Shown one piece after another: positions 24,350-31,580 of a stretch of 64,000 nucleotides of DNA. Under the pieces are notes generated by a model. The model was not told the origin of the DNA. It worked only from the letters and a program-made list of their open reading frames with translations, and did not search any database. The number at the start of each line of letters is the position of its first letter. Within the stretch, counting starts at the first letter, position 1. A program made the translations under genes and the position numbers. Origin of the DNA: CAVPTL01 sp963727235 (GTDB taxonomy: Bacteria; Actinomycetota; Thermoleophilia; Gaiellales; JAICJC01); contig CAVSFZ010000015.1 in the NCBI GenBank assembly GCA_963727235.1, forward strand, positions 62,001 to 126,000, read 5' to 3'.

Positions 24350-25815
24350 GCGCGGGAGCTGATCAGCGGCTGGTGCTCGACAACGCGCTCACGCTCGAGC
24401 AGGTGGCGGCGGTCGCCTACCAACAGCGGCCGGTGGAGCTGGCAGCTGCGGCCCGCGAACGGATCGCAGCGGGCCGTGCAGCCACCGAGCAACTGCTGGC
24501 CGACGGCGGGCAGGTGTACGGGCTGACCACCGGCGTGGGTGCGATGAAGCGGGTCGCGGTGGGGGCCGATGAGCAGGCCGACTTCAACCGGCTGCTGCTG
24601 CTGTCGCACCGCACCGGCACCGGAGTCAACGTCCGCGCAGCGGTCGTGCGGGCCGCTCTGTTGGCGCAGCTGGCCGGGTTTGCACGTGGCCGGTCGGGAG
24701 TGCGCGAGTCGCTGGCCGATCTGCTGGTGGCGGCGCTGAACGCCGGACTGGCGCCGCGGGCGCGCACGGTGGGGTCGCTGGGACAGTCCGACCTGGGCCC
24801 GCTGGCCGACATCGCCGAGGCGCTCACCGGCACCGGGGAGTGGGCTGCCGAGCTCAACCGGCTGGGCCTCGAGCCGTGGCGTCCCGACGCCAAGGAGGCG
24901 CTTGCCTTCGTCAACTCCAACGCCTTCTCCCTGGGCTCCGCTGCGCTGGCGGTGGCGGCCGTCGACCGCCTCTTGGTCAGCTTCGATCAGGCCGCCGCGC
25001 TGACGTTCGAGGGAATGCTCGGCAACGTCCAGGCGCTCGATCCGGCGGTGTCCGAGGCTCGGCCGGTGCCGGGCCTCGAGCAGTCGATCGAGCGGCTGCG
25101 GGCGCTGCTGGCCAACGGCAAGCTGCTCAAGGGCAGCCTGCATCGCGAGCTCCAAGATCCTCTGACCATGCGTGTGGTGCCACAGACGCATGCCGCCGGG
25201 CGGGTTGCGTTCGGGCACGCCCGCATGCTGGTCGAGGCCGAGCTGGTGTCCTCGCACGACAACCCGTGCATCACGCCCGATGGGCGGGCGCTCTCGAACG
25301 GGAACTTCGATTCGGTGCCCTACGGAGTCGCGCTGGACTACCTGCGACTGGCGCTCGCGCACGTCGCCACCGCGTCCTGCGAGCGCTCCCAGAAGCTGGT
25401 GCACTCGGCGTTCAGCGGCCTTCCCACAGGGCTTCGCAGCGACGACGGCTCGAGCGGCGACGGGCTTGCGATCGTCGTCTACGGGGCGGCCGCGGCGGCC
25501 GCCGAGGTGCGGCTGCTGGCGATGCCGGCGACGCTCGAATCGCCCACCAGTTCGATCGCCGAGGGTATCGAGGATCGAGTGATCCCAACGCCCGTGGCGG
25601 CGCGACGGCTGCACGAGCTGACCGAGCTCGCGCGGTTCATCGCCGCCACCGAGATGTACTGCGCGGCCCAGGCGGTCGATCTCCGCGAGCGAGTGGGAGA
25701 GCTCGGCACCGGGACCCGGGCCGCGTACGATCTCGTCCGCGCGAACCTGCCGCGGCATCGCGACGGCGAGCCGCCGGCACCTGACCTCACTCCGCTGGTG
25801 AACGAGTTGCGCTAG
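24346..25815 (+). CDS. HAL/PAL-superfamily lyase lacking the MIO tripeptide
   Basis: A 489-residue protein with the histidine/phenylalanine ammonia-lyase fold pattern: YGLTTGVGAMK (catalytic Tyr loop, about residue 58), NSNAFSLGSAALAV, LQDPLTMRVVPQTHAAG, NFDSVPYGVALDYLRLALAH and PTSSIAEGIEDRVI (quoted in parts). The cofactor site, normally GSxGASGDLAPLA, reads GSLGQSDLGPLAD (about 143-155). The Ala-Ser-Gly that forms the MIO electrophile is absent. The HAL-superfamily ergothionase, which eliminates trimethylamine from ergothioneine, is known (from memory) to work without MIO, so a betaine-type amino acid is a plausible substrate, especially next to an MttB-family demethylase. The start is TTG at 24346. 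Confidence 0.8.
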   Translation: MSAGADQRLVLDNALTLEQVAAVAYQQRPVELAAAARERIAAGRAATEQLLADGGQVYGLTTGVGAMKRVAVGADEQADFNRLLLLSHRTGTGVNVRAAVVRAALLAQLAGFARGRSGVRESLADLLVAALNAGLAPRARTVGSLGQSDLGPLADIAEALTGTGEWAAELNRLGLEPWRPDAKEALAFVNSNAFSLGSAALAVAAVDRLLVSFDQAAALTFEGMLGNVQALDPAVSEARPVPGLEQSIERLRALLANGKLLKGSLHRELQDPLTMRVVPQTHAAGRVAFGHARMLVEAELVSSHDNPCITPDGRALSNGNFDSVPYGVALDYLRLALAHVATASCERSQKLVHSAFSGLPTGLRSDDGSSGDGLAIVVYGAAAAAAEVRLLAMPATLESPTSSIAEGIEDRVIPTPVAARRLHELTELARFIAATEMYCAAQAVDLRERVGELGTGTRAAYDLVRANLPRHRDGEPPAPDLTPLVNELR

Positions 25816-25820
25816 CGGAG

Positions 25821-26324
25821 CTAGGGCCCGCTGGTGACAGTGATGGTGCTCGCGGGCAGCGTGACCGTGTTGGTCACCGTGTTGGTGATCGTCTGGAACA
25901 CCGTGCTTAGCACCGGCGGGCTGGTGACGGTGCTGAATACGGTCGCGGTCGGCCCTGAGACGGTACGCGTTGAGGTGGTCGTGCGCGTGTTGGTGACATT
26001 GCGGCCCGGGGTGGTGACCGTGCCGAACACGGTTGCCCCTGGCAGCGTCGTTACGGTGCCGTTCCTGGTGACGACTTTGCCCTTCAGCACCTTCTTGTGG
26101 GTTACGACCTTGGACACGGTCGTATTGCTCCCCTGGATGGTCGACTTGATCGTGATTGTCTGGGGGCCAGGCGAGCTCGAGGCTTCTGAGCCGGTGCCCA
26201 CCAGCGCCGCGATTGCAAATCCGATGCCTGTCAACGCGATTGCGGCCAGGACCACCGGCAGAATCAGATGGCTCTGGTTGTTCATCGAGTCGCGAAACGA
26301 CTCCCGAACCGAATGCGTCTTCAA
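25821..26324 (-). CDS. Membrane-anchored or secreted Thr/Val-rich repeat protein
   Basis: A 167-residue protein: a short basic N-terminus, one hydrophobic segment (LILPVVLAAIALTGIGFAIA) and then about 120 extracellular residues made almost only of Thr, Val, Ser and Asn. There are repeats such as TVTTLPG, TVFGTVTTPG, NVTNTRTTTSTRT, TVFSTVTSPP and TNTVTNTVTLP. The composition suggests an extended beta-rich, possibly O-glycosylated surface stalk. No family is recognised. The TTG at 26324 is chosen because GGGAGGG stands eight bases upstream; an ATG at 26285 is the alternative. Confidence 0.65.
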   Translation of the reverse strand: MKTHSVRESFRDSMNNQSHLILPVVLAAIALTGIGFAIAALVGTGSEASSSPGPQTITIKSTIQGSNTTVSKVVTHKKVLKGKVVTRNGTVTTLPGATVFGTVTTPGRNVTNTRTTTSTRTVSGPTATVFSTVTSPPVLSTVFQTITNTVTNTVTLPASTITVTSGP

Positions 26325-26521
26325 ACTACGACCCTCCCTGGGAGTAACTGCTGCGACGACCGTCGCCCGCGAGATACCCCAACCCGTTGCGCGTAACTCT
26401 AACCCGAGTTGATCGCCGCTGCCGCAGAAGTTTAGCCCCGGGTTCGGGCGGCGCCTGCACACCCCTGATCTGACGTGTGGCTGGTACGTTGATTCCGGCA
26501 CCTGACGACAAGGAGCGAGGC

Positions 26522-26953
26522 ATGAGCGACGGAATTGTTGATCGGCGGGAGATCGGTTTGGAGCTGGCGCTGCGGGTATTGGAGGCTGTTCGGCAGGCCG
26601 CCGCAGCGCAGGCTCTGGCCGTGGCGGCGGCCGTGACAGACCCGGGCGGTCACGTGATCGCGAGCGTGCGGATGGACGGCGCCGCCCTCGGCGCGATGAA
26701 GCTTGCGGTCGACAAGGCCCACACCGCGGTGTTGTGGCAGACCCCAACCGGGGAGTTCATGTCGAGCACGCAGCCGGGCGGTGACGATTGGGGTTTCAAC
26801 ACCACCTCCGACGGCCGAATCGTTGTCTACGCCGGCGGGCTGCCGGTGTTCACCGACGGGCAGCTGTGCGGAGCGGTGGGTGTCAGCGGGGGCACCGGCG
26901 CGCAGGACGAGGCATGCGCTCACGAGGCTCTGGCCGCTGTGGGACTCGGATAA
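26522..26953 (+). CDS. GlcG/HbpS family protein (DUF336)
   Basis: A 143-residue protein of the GlcG/HbpS family: AAVTDPGGHVIASVRMDGA, KAHTAVLWQTPTGEF, GGLPVFTDGQLCGAVGVSGGTGAQDEACA (quoted in parts). Some members bind haem or flavin; others are accessory to glycolate or diol metabolism, and here no partner points to one role. An AAGGAGCGAGGC ribosome site precedes the ATG. It converges on the aldolase-like gene with a three-base gap. Confidence 0.85.
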   Translation: MSDGIVDRREIGLELALRVLEAVRQAAAAQALAVAAAVTDPGGHVIASVRMDGAALGAMKLAVDKAHTAVLWQTPTGEFMSSTQPGGDDWGFNTTSDGRIVVYAGGLPVFTDGQLCGAVGVSGGTGAQDEACAHEALAAVGLG

Positions 26954-26956
26954 TTG

Positions 26957-27868
26957 CTACTGCGCGGCTGCGCGGTAGGCGTCCAGCAGCCGTCGGTAGA
27001 CGGCGCTGATGGCCTCCGCCGCGGCGTCGTCGTCGCCGTTCTCGAGCCACCCGGTGAGCGCGTCCCACCAGATCGTGCGGCCCACCGCAAAGCCTGAGTA
27101 GCCGGGGGTGACCGCACCGGTCTGGAGCCAGTGAATCACCTTCTGCTCGTTCCCGCCGCGGCCCAGCACCACGCAGTGCACGTGATCGCGAGCTCCGCCG
27201 GCCCGGGTTGCACGGGCCACCCGGTCGCAGTCGTCGGTGGTGTCCAAGCCCTCGATCTTCCAGATGTCGGGCTCGACTCCCCCGGCTTGGAGCTCAACGA
27301 TGGCGTCGATCATCAGGCCGGCCCGCAGCTCGCGGTCGTAGCGGTCGGCATCGCCGTTCACCTGGGCCAGTTGATGCGGCTCGGCGGGCACTATCAGCTC
27401 GAACAGGTACTTGCGGTCGTGTTCGTGCAGCCAGTCGCCCAGGCGTGCCAGTCGCTCGGTCTGGCGCCGGTTCATCTCGCGGTCGCCCTCGACGTTCATG
27501 CGCACCAGCACCTTCGAGAAGGTCGGGTCGAGTGCTTCTATGTGCTCGCCGAACTGCTCGCCGTACTCGAAGTCAAACTCGTTCTGCCCGCTCTTCTCGA
27601 CCGGCACCGCAACCGCCACGCCCAGCTCCCGTGCGGCCCGTGCGACCTCGCTGCCGAACTGCTCGTCGACCAGGATGCCGAGGCCCTCCCGGTCGCTCTC
27701 ACCTTCGTAGGCCCGCAGGAACCCGGCGTAGATCACCTGCTTGGCCCGGAGGATCTTGGCCACCTCCTCGTCGGTTGGCGTCCCGGGGATGCCGAGCAGC
27801 TTCGACTGGAACGAGCCCCGGTGGTCGAACGCGAGCACGTACAGCGGCTGTGAGTATCCGAGCGCCAT
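26957..27868 (-). CDS. DUF2090 aldolase-like protein
   Basis: A 303-residue protein similar to the C-terminal DUF2090 domain of IolC-type enzymes, a TIM-barrel related to class I sugar-phosphate aldolases. The N-terminus LYVLAFDHRGSFQSKLLG is characteristic; further conserved segments are VAVPVEKSGQNEFDF, YLFELIVPAE, PDIWKIEGLD, VVLGRGG and FAVGRTIW. The physiological substrate is unknown; position next to pgi and the pentose phosphate genes suggests a sugar phosphate. A TAGACT box eight bases from the ATG, in the shared inverted repeat with pgi, predicts a leaderless transcript. Confidence 0.8.
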   Translation of the reverse strand: MALGYSQPLYVLAFDHRGSFQSKLLGIPGTPTDEEVAKILRAKQVIYAGFLRAYEGESDREGLGILVDEQFGSEVARAARELGVAVAVPVEKSGQNEFDFEYGEQFGEHIEALDPTFSKVLVRMNVEGDREMNRRQTERLARLGDWLHEHDRKYLFELIVPAEPHQLAQVNGDADRYDRELRAGLMIDAIVELQAGGVEPDIWKIEGLDTTDDCDRVARATRAGGARDHVHCVVLGRGGNEQKVIHWLQTGAVTPGYSGFAVGRTIWWDALTGWLENGDDDAAAEAISAVYRRLLDAYRAAAQ

Positions 27869-27876
27869 CCCGTGCG

Positions 27877-27882
27877 AGTCTA
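27877..27882 (-). promoter_or_regulatory. -10 box of the DUF2090 gene (leaderless)
   Basis: On the minus strand TAGACT ends eight bases before the ATG at 27868. It overlaps the outer edge of the left inverted repeat (27882-27902), whose mirror copy carries the pgi box. Confidence 0.5.
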
Positions 27883-28136
27883 CTAGATGATTGACCGATA
27901 TCTCCGTGGTGTCCCAGGTGCAAGGCGGAGCCTTGCGCCGGTCGCGAGTGATCTGCGATTACGCAGATCGCGAGCGGGCGAGAACCGAGTCTCGCAAGGA
28001 CGCAGGGAGCTCCAATACCCTGAGTATTGGACACAGCGAGACGACGGTTCGCAGCCGCAGCCACCACCAACGCTTGGAAAACCACACACCTCCCGCAGCG
28101 GCCAGGCGCGCGGAAGATATCGGTCAATCATCTAGT
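27882..28136 (+). ncRNA. Structured element with terminal inverted repeats, copy A
   Basis: This occupies the gap between two divergent genes. Ends: perfect 21-bp inverted repeats (27882-27902, 28116-28136). Inside are hairpins 27920-27936 (GCAAGGC/GCCTTGC) and about 27951-27970 (GATCTGCG/CGCAGATC). The core has P1 GCGAGAACCG (27978-27987) with CGGTTCGC (28045-28052), P2 GTCTCGC (27989-27995) with GCGAGAC (28036-28042), conserved GGACGCAGGGAGC (27998-28010) and P3 TCCAATAC/GTATTGGA (28011-28031). Copy B at 57725 keeps P1 and the GGACGCAG motif but has different, still complementary P2 and P3. The plus-strand orientation is chosen because both copies precede a plus-strand gene. No known riboswitch class is matched. 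Confidence 0.6.
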
Positions 28137-28138
28137 GT
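28133..28138 (+). promoter_or_regulatory. -10 box of pgi (leaderless)
   Basis: TAGTGT lies seven bases before the pgi ATG and overlaps the end of the right inverted repeat. No ribosome-binding site is present. Confidence 0.4.
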
Positions 28139-28145
28139 CTTCCCG

Positions 28146-29780
28146 ATGGCCGACGAGGTACCGACCCCGCTGCGCGACCGACCCGCCTGGAAGGCGCTCG
28201 AGCGCCACCACGAGCAGATCTCCCGCCAGCACCTGCGCGAGCTGTTCGCAGCCGATCCCGACCGTGGTGAGCGGCTGACGGCGGACGCCGTGGGCCTCTA
28301 CCTGGACTACTCCAAGAACCGCATCACCGCAGAGACCGTGGCGCTGTTGGTTGCGCTTGCCGAGCAATCGGGCCTGCGCGAGCACATCGACGCGATGTTC
28401 CGCGGCGACCGCATCAACGTGTCGGAGAACCGCTCGGTGCTGCACACGGCGCTTCGGCTGCCGCGCTCGGCCGGCCTCACGGTCGACGGTGTGGACGTGG
28501 TCGCCGAGGTGCACCAGGTGCTCGACCGCATGGCGGCGTTCGCCCAGCGGGTGCGATCGGGCGAGTGGCGCGGGCACACCGGCAAGCCAATCCGAAACGT
28601 CGTCAACATCGGCATCGGCGGATCCGACCTGGGTCCGGTGATGGCCTACGAGGCGCTTCGGTACTTCAGCCGGCGGGAGCTCATCTTCCGGTTTGTGTCC
28701 AATGTCGACTCCACCGACTTCGCCGAGGCCACGCGTGACCTCAGTGCGGACGAGACGCTGTTCATCGTGTCGTCCAAGACGTTCACCACGCTCGAGACGA
28801 TGACCAATGCCCACTCGGCGCGGGAGTGGTCGCTGGCCGCGCTGGGCGACGAGCAGGCGGTGGCCAAGCACTTCGTCGCGGTCTCCACCAATGCTGCCGG
28901 CGTGGCCGAGTTCGGGATCGACACCGACAACATGTTCGGCTTCTGGGACTGGGTCGGCGGGCGCTACTCGATGGATTCGGCGATCGGGCTGTCGACCATG
29001 ATCGCGGTCGGGCCCGACAACTTCCGTGCGCTGCTGGACGGCTTCCATGCGATGGACGAGCACTTCCGAACCGCGCCGTTCGAGCACAACCTGCCGGTGG
29101 TGATGGGCCTTTTGGCGGTGTGGTACCGAGACTTCTTCGGCGCCCAGACGGTTGGGGTGATGCCCTACAACCAGTACCTGAAGCGGTTCCCGGCATACCT
29201 CCAGCAGCTGACCATGGAGTCCAACGGCAAGCACGTGACGGTGGACGGGCGGCCGGTCGACTACGACACCGGCGCGGTCTTCTGGGGTGAGCCCGGGACC
29301 AACGGCCAGCACAGCTTCTACCAGCTGATCCACCAGGGAACAGCGCTGATCCCGGTCGACCTGATCGGGTTTGGCAAGACCCACAACCCGCTGGGCGACC
29401 ATCACGACATCCTGATGTCGAACGTTTTCGCCCAGGCGGAGGCGCTGGCTTTCGGCAAGACCGAGGCCGAGGTGCGGGCCGAGGGCACGGCCGAGGACGT
29501 CATCCCTCACCGGGTGATGCAGGGCAACCGGCCGACCAACGTGATCCTGGTGGAGGAGCTGACGCCGTATTCGCTGGGGACGCTGATCGCGCTGTACGAG
29601 CACAGCGTGTTCACCCAGGGGACGGTGTGGGGGATCGACTCGTTCGACCAGTGGGGGGTGGAGCTGGGCAAGGTGCTGGCCAAGCGGATCGTGCCCGAGC
29701 TGCTCAGTCAGACCGAGCCGGAGCTGGATCACGACAGCTCCACCAACGCGCTGATCCGGCGCTACCGATCGCTCAGGTGA
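28146..29780 (+). CDS. pgi: Glucose-6-phosphate isomerase
   Basis: A 544-residue enzyme of the long E. coli-like type converting glucose-6-phosphate and fructose-6-phosphate. Conserved segments are NIGIGGSDLGPVMAYEAL, FIVSSKTFTTLETMTNA (phosphate site), GGRYSMDSAIGLS, QLTMESNGKHV (catalytic Glu), the His in GTNGQHSFYQLIHQG and the Lys in SFDQWGVELGK. It starts the sugar-phosphate cluster that continues with zwf, gnd, pgl and rpiA. The stop overlaps the next gene as GTGA. Confidence 0.97.
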   Translation: MADEVPTPLRDRPAWKALERHHEQISRQHLRELFAADPDRGERLTADAVGLYLDYSKNRITAETVALLVALAEQSGLREHIDAMFRGDRINVSENRSVLHTALRLPRSAGLTVDGVDVVAEVHQVLDRMAAFAQRVRSGEWRGHTGKPIRNVVNIGIGGSDLGPVMAYEALRYFSRRELIFRFVSNVDSTDFAEATRDLSADETLFIVSSKTFTTLETMTNAHSAREWSLAALGDEQAVAKHFVAVSTNAAGVAEFGIDTDNMFGFWDWVGGRYSMDSAIGLSTMIAVGPDNFRALLDGFHAMDEHFRTAPFEHNLPVVMGLLAVWYRDFFGAQTVGVMPYNQYLKRFPAYLQQLTMESNGKHVTVDGRPVDYDTGAVFWGEPGTNGQHSFYQLIHQGTALIPVDLIGFGKTHNPLGDHHDILMSNVFAQAEALAFGKTEAEVRAEGTAEDVIPHRVMQGNRPTNVILVEELTPYSLGTLIALYEHSVFTQGTVWGIDSFDQWGVELGKVLAKRIVPELLSQTEPELDHDSSTNALIRRYRSLR

Positions 29781-30130
29781 GCAGCGAAGACGCCCGGCGG
29801 GTGGAGCAGATCATGCGCGAGGAGACCGGTGTGGAGCCGGCCGACTGGGGCGGTTCGATGGTCGGCTTCGGCACGTACCACTACGTGTACGCCTCGGGCC
29901 GCGAGGGCGACGCCATGCGCATCGGGTTCGCCGACCGGGCGCGCAACCTCACCATCTATGCCATGTTCCAGCCGGACGACTACGACCGGCTGCTCGCCCG
30001 GCTGGGTCCCCACTCCACCGGCAGGGCGTGCCTGTACATCAAGCGCCTCTCCGACATCGACGAGTCGGTGCTGCGCACGATCATCCGCAACTGCTGGCTG
30101 GAATCGTTCGAGCGCTATCCGGATGAATAA
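29777..30130 (+). CDS. Small DUF1801-like protein
   Basis: A 117-residue soluble protein resembling the DUF1801/YdhG fold: VGFGTYHYVYASGREGDAMRIGFADRARNLTIYAMF, then LGPHSTGRACLYIKRLSDIDESVLRTII (quoted in parts). Function unknown. It is coupled to pgi by a GTGA overlap. Its stop, TAA at 30128-30130, is part of palindrome copy 5. Confidence 0.8.
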   Translation: MSSEDARRVEQIMREETGVEPADWGGSMVGFGTYHYVYASGREGDAMRIGFADRARNLTIYAMFQPDDYDRLLARLGPHSTGRACLYIKRLSDIDESVLRTIIRNCWLESFERYPDE

Positions 30131-30154
30131 TTGGTGCCTGGCACCAATTATTCA
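30124..30154. repeat. Stop-codon palindrome, copy 5
   Basis: A 31-nt palindrome, TGAATAATT-GGTGCC-T-GGCACC and mirror, between convergent genes. Both genes end at TAA inside it: 30128-30130 on the plus strand and 30148-30150 on the minus strand. The outermost G/C of other copies is not conserved here. Confidence 0.93.
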
Positions 30155-31560
30155 AGGTCCTTGGTGGGGGCCTCGGTTGGGGAGTCCTCGTCGTCGTCGG
30201 GCGGCGGTGGCTCGGGCGTCTGATCCGGGGCGTCGCCGATCTTGGTGATCGTCAGCGCCCGCTGGCCCCGTCGGTGGCCGACGAAGCTGAAGAACCACGA
30301 CCACGCGGCTGCGAACCGGCCGCGGAAGCCGGTCATGAACGTCAGGTGGACGAACATCCACATCATCCAGCCCAACCACCCGGAGAAGCGCCTGCCCCTG
30401 AAGCTCACGATCGCCCGCCGGCGGGAGACGGCGGCCATGCTGCCCAGGTCGCGGTAGACAAACGGCTGCGGCTCGGCGTTGTTCGCCACCCGCCGTTTGA
30501 TCGTGCGGGCGGCGTGGATGCCCGACTGCATCGCCACCTCGGCCACCCCGGGCAGATCCTCGAAGTTCATCATGTCCCCGACCGCGAACACCTCGGGATA
30601 GCCGGGCACCGAACAGTCCGGCTGCACCTTGATCCGGCCGCTGCGGTCGCACTCGGCGCCGGCCTCGTCGGCCAGCGCCTTGGCCAGCGGTGACGCCTGG
30701 ACGCCGGCCGCCCAGATCTTGGTCTTGGCGGCGTACCGCTCGACCGAGCCGTTCGGTCCCTTGACCTCGACGTGATCGCCGTCCACGTGCGTCACGATCG
30801 ACTCGGTGTGCACCTCAACGCCGGTGGCCTCCAGCTCCTTGCGGCCGATCCCCGACAGCTTGTCGCCGAAGGTCGCCAGCACCTCCTTGCCGCCGTCGAA
30901 CAGCAGCACTCGCACGTCGTTCTTGGGGTTGAAGTGGCGGTAGTTGTTCTTCAGCGTGCGCCGTGAGAGCTCTGCGATCTGCCCGGCGATCTCGACTCCC
31001 GTCGGCCCGCCGCCGACCACCACGAACGTCAGCCACTCCGCCCGGCGCTTGGGATCCTCCTCGAGCTCGGCCATCTCGAAGGCGCCAAAGATGCGGGCGC
31101 GCTGATCGAGCGCGTCGGCCAGCGTCTTCATGCCGGGCGCGAACTCGGCGAACTCCTCATGCCCGAAGTACGAGCCGCCGGCGCCGGCGCTCACGATCAG
31201 GCTGTCGTACTCGTGCACCACCACCCGCCCGTCGGGGCGGGTGGCCGTGACCCGCTTGGCGTCCAGGTCGAATCCGGTCACGTCACCCATCTCGACCTCG
31301 ATGTTCTTGTGGTTTCGCAAGACATCGCGGGTCGCCGGCGCGATCGCCCCGGCCGACAGGATCCCGGTCGCGACCTGGTACAGCAGCGGCTGGAACAGGT
31401 GGTGGTTGGTGCGATCGATCAGCGTCACCTCGATCGACGCGCCGCGCAGGAACCTCGCCGCGAACAGCCCGCCGAAGCCCGACCCCACGATCACGACGCG
31501 GTGGTCGGTGCCTGGGAGCTTGAGCGTGACCTCTTCGCCGACTCGCGGGGTGATGCCCAT
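30148..31560 (-). CDS. ndh: Type II NADH:quinone oxidoreductase
   Basis: A 470-residue flavoprotein transferring electrons from NADH to quinone without pumping protons. FAD motif VVIVGSGFGGLFAARFL near the N-terminus; NADH motif TFVVVGGGPTGVEIAGQIAEL; quinone/FAD region VFAVGDMM and AMQSGIHAARTI. A C-terminal hydrophobic stretch (WLGWMMWMFVHLTFMTGF) would anchor it to the membrane, followed by an acidic Pro-rich tail that runs into the palindrome. It ends 20 bases before zwf ends upstream, so both may be co-transcribed from the minus strand. Confidence 0.93.
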   Translation of the reverse strand: MGITPRVGEEVTLKLPGTDHRVVIVGSGFGGLFAARFLRGASIEVTLIDRTNHHLFQPLLYQVATGILSAGAIAPATRDVLRNHKNIEVEMGDVTGFDLDAKRVTATRPDGRVVVHEYDSLIVSAGAGGSYFGHEEFAEFAPGMKTLADALDQRARIFGAFEMAELEEDPKRRAEWLTFVVVGGGPTGVEIAGQIAELSRRTLKNNYRHFNPKNDVRVLLFDGGKEVLATFGDKLSGIGRKELEATGVEVHTESIVTHVDGDHVEVKGPNGSVERYAAKTKIWAAGVQASPLAKALADEAGAECDRSGRIKVQPDCSVPGYPEVFAVGDMMNFEDLPGVAEVAMQSGIHAARTIKRRVANNAEPQPFVYRDLGSMAAVSRRRAIVSFRGRRFSGWLGWMMWMFVHLTFMTGFRGRFAAAWSWFFSFVGHRRGQRALTITKIGDAPDQTPEPPPPDDDEDSPTEAPTKDLE

Positions 31561-31580
31561 CTACGTCGTCCTCTCCACGG

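Noticed and set aside
27891..27896. TTGACC in the inverted repeat taken as a -35 element pointing into the structured element.
   Set aside because: No -10 sequence is found 16-19 bases further on in that direction for either arm.
27978..28060. Resemblance of the element core (GGACGCAGGGAGC) to the c-di-GMP-I riboswitch (GGGACGCAAAGCC).
   Set aside because: The riboswitch has a GNRA-capped hairpin just before this motif and a second helix with a receptor after it. Here the flanks pair with each other across the motif, and the compensatory changes between the two copies support that other fold.
30300..30325. A CGGTTCGCAGCCGCG stretch on the minus strand that matches part of the conserved element motif.
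   Set aside because: It lies inside the ndh coding region as ordinary codons (RFAAAW) and none of the other element parts are near.
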